This document shows positions 24,601 through 64,000 of a stretch of 64,000 bases of DNA, piece by piece (position 1 is the first letter of the stretch; each line of letters starts with the position of its first letter). The position numbers and the translations under genes are program-made. Below the pieces are notes generated by a model that made no database searches, had not been told where the DNA came from, and saw only the letters and a list, made by a program, of their open reading frames with translations. This DNA is from Baylisascaris procyonis (lineage: Eukaryota; Nematoda; Chromadorea; Rhabditida; Ascarididae): positions 1,240,001-1,304,000 of the forward strand of contig JAZARR010000080.1 in the NCBI GenBank assembly GCA_037389465.1. The letters are read 5' to 3'.

Positions 24601-27600
24601 CGAATAATTCAATCACCAACAGTTCACTTGTTTTCTTTGCGAGACCAGAGTATTCAAACGTTGTTCAATTAGAAACGCTACATTCAAACACTTGTAAATG
24701 GCTTTCGAATAATTCAATCACCAACAGTTCACTTGTTTTCCTCGCGGGACCAGAGTATTCAAACGTTGTTAAATTAGAAACGCTACATTCAAACACTTGT
24801 GAATGACTTTCAACTATCCAATCTCCAACAGTTCACTTGTTTTCTTTGCGAGACCAGAGTATTCAAACGTTGTTCAATTAGAAACGCTACATTCAAACAC
24901 TTGTAAATGGCTTTCGAATAATTCAATCACCAACAGTTCACTTGTTTTCTTTGCGAGACCAGAGTATTCAAACGTTGTTCATTTAGAAACGTTACATTCA
25001 AACACTTGTGAATGGCTTTCGAATAATTCAATCTCCAACAGTTCACTTGTTTTCTTTGCGAGACCAGAGTATTCAATCGTTGTTCAATTAGAAACGCTAC
25101 ATTGAAACACTTGTGAATGACTTTCAACTATCCAATCTCCAACAGTTCACTTGTTTTCTTTGCGAGACCAGAGTATTCAAACGTTGTTCAATTAGAAACG
25201 TTACATTCAAACACTTGTGAATGGCTTTCGAATAATTCAATCTCCAACAGTTCACTTGTTTTCTTTGCGAGACCAGAGTATTCAAACGTTGTTAAATTAG
25301 AAACGCTACATTCAAACACTTGTGAATGACTTTCAACTATCCAATCTCCAACAGTTCACTTGTTTTCTTTGCGAGACCAGAGTATTCAAACGTTGTTCAA
25401 TTAGAAACGCTACATTCAAACTCTTGTGAATGGCTTTCGAATGATTCAATCTCCAACAGTTCACTTGTTTTCCTCGCGGGACCAGAGTGTTCAAACGTTG
25501 TTCAATTAGAAACGCTACATTCAAACACTTGTAAATGGCTTTCGAATAATTCAATCACCAACAGTTCACTTGTTTTCTTTGCGAGACCACAGTATTCAAA
25601 CGTTGTTCAATTAGAAACGCTACATTCAAACGCTTGTAAATGGCTTTCGAATAATTCAATCACCAACAGTTCACTTGTTTTCTTCGCGAGACCAGAGTAT
25701 TCAAACGTTGTTCAATTAGAAACGCTACATTCAAACATTTGTAAATGGCTTTCGAATAATTCAATCACCAACAGTTCACTTGTTTTCCTCGCGAGACCAG
25801 AGTATTCAAACGTTGTTCAATTAGAAACGCTACATTCAAACTCTTGTGAATGGTTTTCGAACCATCCAATCTCCAACAGTTGACTTGTTTTCCTCGCGGG
25901 ACCAGAGTATTCAAACGCTGTTAAATTAGAAACGCTACATTCAAACACTTGTGAATGGCTTTCGAATAATTCAATCTCCAACAGTTCACTTGTTTTCTTT
26001 GCGAGACCAAAGTATCCAAACGTTGTTCAATTAGAAACGCTACATTCAAACACTTGTAAATGGCTTTCGAATAATTCAACCACCAACAGTTCACTTGTTT
26101 TCTTTGCGAGACCAGAGTATCCAAACGTTGTTCAATTAGAAACGCTACATTCAAACTCTTGTGAATGGCTTTCGAATGATTCAATCTCCAACAGTTCACT
26201 TGTTTTCCTCGCGGGACCAGAGTATTCAATCGTTGTTCAATTAGAAACGCTACATTCAAACACTTGTGAATGGCTTTCGAATAATTCAATCTCCAACAGT
26301 TCACTTGTTTTCTTTGCGAGACCAGAGTATTCAAACGTTGTTCAATTAGAAACGCTACATTCAAACACTTGTAAATGGCTTTCGAATAATTCAATCACCA
26401 ACAGTTCACTTGTTTTCTTTGCGAGACCAGAGTATTCAAACGTTGTTAAATTAGAAACGCTACATTCAAACACTTGTGAATGACTTTCAACTATCCAATC
26501 TCCAACAGTTCACTTGTTTTCTTTGCGAGACCAGAGTATCCAAACGTTGTTCAATTAGAAACGCTACATTCAAACTCTTGTGAATGGCTTTCGAATGATT
26601 CAATCTCCAACAGTTCACTTGTTTTCCTCGCGGGACCAGAGTATTCAAACGTTGTTAAATTAGAAACGCCACATTGAAACACTTGTGAATGACTTTCAAC
26701 TATCCAATCTCCAACAGTTCACTTGTTTTCTTTGCGAGACCAGAGTATTCAAACGTTGTTCAATTAGAAACGTTACATTCAAACTCCTGTGAATGGCTTT
26801 CGAGCCATCCAATCTCCAACAGTTCACTTGTTTTCTTTGCGAGACCAGAGTATCCAAACGTTGTTCAATTAGAAACGCTACATTCAAGCTCTTGTGAATG
26901 GCTTTCGAATGATTCAATCTCCAACAGTTCACTTGTTTTCCTCGCGGGACCAGAGTATTCAAACGTTGTTAAATTAGAAACGCCACATTGAAACACTTGT
27001 GAATGACTTTCAACTATCCAATCTCCAACAGTTCACTTGTTTTCTTTGCGAGACCAGAGTATTCAAACGTTGTTCAATTAGAAACGTTACATTCAAACTC
27101 CTGTGAATGGCTTTCGAACCATCCAATCTCCAACAGTTCACTTGTTTTCTTTGCGAGAATAGAGTATTCAAACGTTGTTCAATTAGAAACGCTACATTCA
27201 AACTCTTGTGAATGGCTTTCGAATGATTCAATCTCCAACAGTTCACTTGTTTTCCTCGCGGGACCAGAGTATTCAAACGTTGTTAAATTAGAAACGCCAC
27301 ATTGAAACACTTGTGAATGACTTTCAACTATCCAATCTCCAACAGTTCACTTGTTTTCTTTGCGAGACCAGAGTATTCAAACGTTGTTCAATTAGAAACG
27401 TTACATTCAAACTCCTGTGAATGGCTTTCGAACCATCCAATCTCCAACAGTTCACTTGTTTTCTTTGCGAGAATAGAGTATTCAAACGTTGTTCAATTAG
27501 AAACGCTACATTCAAACTCTTGTGAATGGCTTTCGAATGATTCAATCTCCAACAGTTCACTTGTTTTCCTCGCGGGACCAGAGTATTCAAACGTTGTTAA

Positions 27601-27924
27601 ATTAGAAACGCTACATTCAAACTCTTGTTAATGACTTTCGAACCATCCAATCTCCAACAGTTCACGTGTTTTCTTTGCGAGACCAGAGTATTCAAACGTT
27701 ATTAAATTAGAAACGCTACATTCAAACACTTGTATGGCTTTCGAATAATTCAATCACCAACAGTTCACTTGTTTTCTTTGCGAGACCGGAGTATTTAAAC
27801 GTTGTTCATTTAGAAACGTTACATTCAAACAACTGTGAATGACTTTCGAAACATCCAATCTCCAACAGTTCACTTGTTTTCGTTGCGAGACCACATTATT
27901 CAAACGTTGTTGAATTAGAAACGT
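21660..27924 (+). repeat. 105-bp satellite array (about 60 copies)
   Basis: The unit is 105 bp and contains TCCAACAGTTCACTTGTTTT, GCGAGACCAGAGTATTCAAA and TTAGAAACGCTACATTCAAA. Some copies are 104 bp, having lost one base where ATGGCTTTCGAA becomes ATGACTTTCAACT. Sets of 105+105+104 give a 314-bp higher-order unit (26689, 27003, 27317). Because 105 is divisible by 3, each strand shows a 35-residue repeat peptide that breaks at every 104-bp copy, which argues against coding. Edge copies are the most diverged. Confidence 0.96.
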
Positions 27925-28007
27925 TGAAAATCTCGCTAGCCGACTTGTGTTTATGTGGTTAATCCGCACGATCCGCAGATATGGGCGTTTTCATGCTTTC
28001 GAGTCCA
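27925..28007 (+). repeat. 83-bp element, left arm of inverted pair
   Basis: It begins exactly where the 105-bp array ends and is about 90% identical, in reverse orientation, to 30340-30423. Shared core: CGACTTGTGTTTATGTGG and CGCACGATCC. Confidence 0.9.
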
Positions 28008-28010
28008 CTA

Positions 28011-28698
28011 GCTGCCGTGCTGAAAAACAGATGTCAGCGTTATAAACCGGGTAGGTATGGTGTAGAATTTCTACATTTTAGGGATTAATAAAGTAAAAAT
28101 AAGGTGCATCTTGCATACCCATAGCACACAGTTTTCTATAAAAGTGTACAAATGCTTGACACCCCCTTTGAGAGAGTCCCGAGGGGTGGTATGCTGTTCA
28201 GCACTGATGAAGACAACCACGCTTTACCTGATCCCTTACCAAATTATACGCTTGACACATCAACGCGACAAAACACAGTATGATTAAGGTTTCTTGGGTT
28301 AAAGACAAAAAAGAAGATACAAGAGAAAACCACTCGTAGAACGATTTCACCGCTCCGGCGCACATCGTTATGAGAGTAGAAGCCCGCACAGCGTGCCGAT
28401 ACTGTACAAAAACAATGAACAAACTGAGGTCATTAAATGCGAACGAATACAGACAGTCAAACGATGCGATAAATTCACGTGTTCAACGACAACGTCGACA
28501 GGACGTTAGTGGACACTAAAAAGTTTATCAAGAGTCCGTTGTACAGCCTGTATCCATCCGCCTAGAGCTGCAAATTGGTGCACCTCCATTTGCATATTTG
28601 CATATTTGTGACGATACTTTTGATACAACCAACCATCCATGTAGTACCTACATAAAGCAACAATCTCATGCATAATCCATATGCGGGATACTATCTTT
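28011..28698 (-). CDS. Possible small unidentified gene downstream of SMG6 (partial)
   Basis: Not recognised. Two exon-like blocks on the - strand have plausible splice sites and compatible phase: 28698-28545 (contains MHEIVALCRYYMDGWLYQKY and VHQFAALGGWIQA, donor gtacaa) and 28401-28240 (54 codons, acceptor ttgtacag, donor gtaagg). The second encodes a hydrophobic, probably membrane-spanning stretch with LTQETLIILCFVALMCQAYN. A third acceptor (gtttttcag) at 28020 would add three codons and a stop. No upstream start was found. It could also be noncoding sequence open by chance. Confidence 0.25.
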
Positions 28699-29971
28699 CT
28701 GTGGAACATATGCAGCAGGTACCACGTATCAATCTAGGTCCCATACAGACCGCTTATCCGCGAAGGATTTCGTTGCTGGAGCCGAAGGAGTCCTTGATAT
28801 TCACCGAAATTCATCATGCAATTCGCTCGCTGTAAGATCAATCAGAGTAAAAGTTCAATCGTTTAGGGAATTTTCCAGCTGCTCTAATCGACTGCAGCCC
28901 ATAAAACCTTAGAAAATCTGAATAAAGATGATCTAGAGCATCTCAGTGCATTCAAATAACGCAGCTCCTTTTAACGACGGATGAAAAATGAATATTAAAA
29001 AAACAGTATGTGCGCGTAGGCCAAAAAGGAACCCAAAACAAAACGAAGTAGTTAGAAGAAATGCAAAGTAGTGAGGATAGACAGGAGTGAGAGGACATGT
29101 GGCCAAGCAACTCTTGACCAGCAACAGCTCACCAAAACATGATAACAGCAAAATTCATAGTTTCGTAACTTATAAAAAGCAAAGTGACTCCAAGTAACAG
29201 ACAAAAGGAATCACAACTGCACTACAGCGAACTGCAGAGGTGTGTGCATATTTCAACAATAAATGCAGACTGAGACAGTCTTACGAAAAGTAATTTAAAA
29301 TATCACTTAGTTCGAAATATATCCATCTCGGTCTAAAATGCTCTTCTGCCATATATTTCGAGGGGAGGTGAGGAGTGGATTATAAACTGGACACGTGACG
29401 GATACGTATGAAACCGTGACGGAACGCAGCTCGTTTTTAAAATATTCGCTACTAACTGTCAGACACTTCCAAAAAACGAATCCATATCTCTAACCTACGA
29501 AATCCAATCAGCTTTCACTCCTCCCCACTTCCCTTCCCCGTTTCCTTTAGCTTAGTAAACTAAGAAGGCGCTAAGTAAACAAATAACGGCAACAATAAAT
29601 GAGAAAACGTGATCTACGTACGACTACGACGAAAAATGCTAAAAATGCAAAAAAGGAATCAAAAGAAGTATAAAATTGAAAGTTACGTAGGCATTACGTT
29701 TATAATATATACGGCACTGCCAAATGAAACAACAAAGAGGCGTGAGCTGCAATCAGATCTGATCAAATTCCTTCTTCATAATCCTGGTCCTAAAATATCT
29801 GCAACCTTCCAAAATGGATGCATATTTTAAAACATGTCGGCCTATAAACGAAATGTGCGAAATGGCTCAAGATCGCATACACAGAGATGCACATGCAAGT
29901 CGCACGTCATTCATCCGGAATATAAAACGCCTCTGCGTTGATAGACAGGTGAGAGGAAGTAAGAGCGTGTA
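28699..29971. other. Region downstream of SMG6, no convincing gene
   Basis: Presumably the SMG6 3' UTR and spacer. Open frames on both strands are short and unrecognised. No clear TTTATT (AATAAA on the - strand) was seen close below the SMG6 stop. Confidence 0.45.
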
Positions 29972-63857
<33,886 letters not shown>

Positions 63858-63861
<4 letters not shown>

Positions 63862-63885
63862 TTTATTACTCTGAAATAGCAAATA
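63858..63885 (-). promoter_or_regulatory. Candidate spliced-leader acceptor before SMG6 ATG
   Basis: On the - strand a pyrimidine-rich tttgctatttcag ends 9 nt before the proposed SMG6 ATG, with no coding exon seen upstream in the window. Nematode pre-mRNAs commonly accept a spliced leader at such a site. An ordinary cis-intron from a 5' exon outside the window is the alternative. Confidence 0.4.
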
Positions 63886-64000
63886 CGGATCAAATGCAGC
63901 CCTCAAAAATTTCACGTTTATAGCTGCAGAATCGGATTTGAAAAGCTGCTGAGATTGCGACTTAACATTGATGCTACACACGTTTAATCTAGATGATTTT

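Noticed and set aside
21660..27924. Open frames giving 35-residue repeat peptides on both strands of the 105-bp array
   Set aside because: Frames break at every 104-bp variant, both strands are equally open, and there are no splice or start signals. Period 105 alone explains the pattern.

Overview
The window looks like nuclear DNA of a nematode. The interstitial telomere-like tracts are built on TTAGGC/GCCTAA, the nematode telomere hexamer. Introns are numerous with GT-AG ends and compact TTTCAG-type acceptors. One gene opens directly behind a free 3' splice acceptor, as spliced-leader trans-splicing would require. The species cannot be named from sequence alone. Introns of several kb and large satellite arrays suggest a larger-genome nematode rather than a Caenorhabditis-like one.

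Two complete multi-exon genes point towards each other. Left, + strand, 4794-16379: a type II activin/BMP receptor serine/threonine kinase (ACVR2/punt/DAF-4 type) in 14 phase-consistent exons, about 704 aa. It has a signal peptide, a cysteine-rich ectodomain ending in a CCC box, one membrane helix, a kinase domain with all catalytic motifs, and a long tail with a PPxY motif. Right, - strand, 63861 down to 29972: the nonsense-mediated decay endonuclease SMG6 in about 29 exons, roughly 1,490-1,500 aa. It has an RGG/RS/proline-rich N-terminus, a 14-3-3-like/TPR region and a C-terminal PIN nuclease with its three acidic motifs. The genes have no evident functional link; one is a TGF-beta-family receptor and the other an mRNA surveillance nuclease.

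Between their 3' ends (about 19.9-28 kb), and inside the last SMG6 introns, lies a layered repeat landscape. It contains an AT-rich hairpin, a degenerate GATTTGGTCTACCA repeat, a GCCTAA tract, a 58-bp satellite made of three 19/19/20-bp sub-monomers, a degenerate GCGAA zone, and about 60 copies of a 105-bp satellite with 104-bp variants and higher-order structure. The same telomere-like plus 58-bp combination recurs in opposite orientation inside the final SMG6 intron (30.87-32.3 kb). A third telomere-like tract sits in another SMG6 intron (38.55-38.89 kb). Long open frames across the arrays come from stop-poor repeat units.

A possible small unidentified - strand gene (28.0-28.7 kb) lies just downstream of SMG6, and a few coding-like blocks occur in SMG6 introns. 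Positions 1-4793 and 16380-19940 show no convincing genes.
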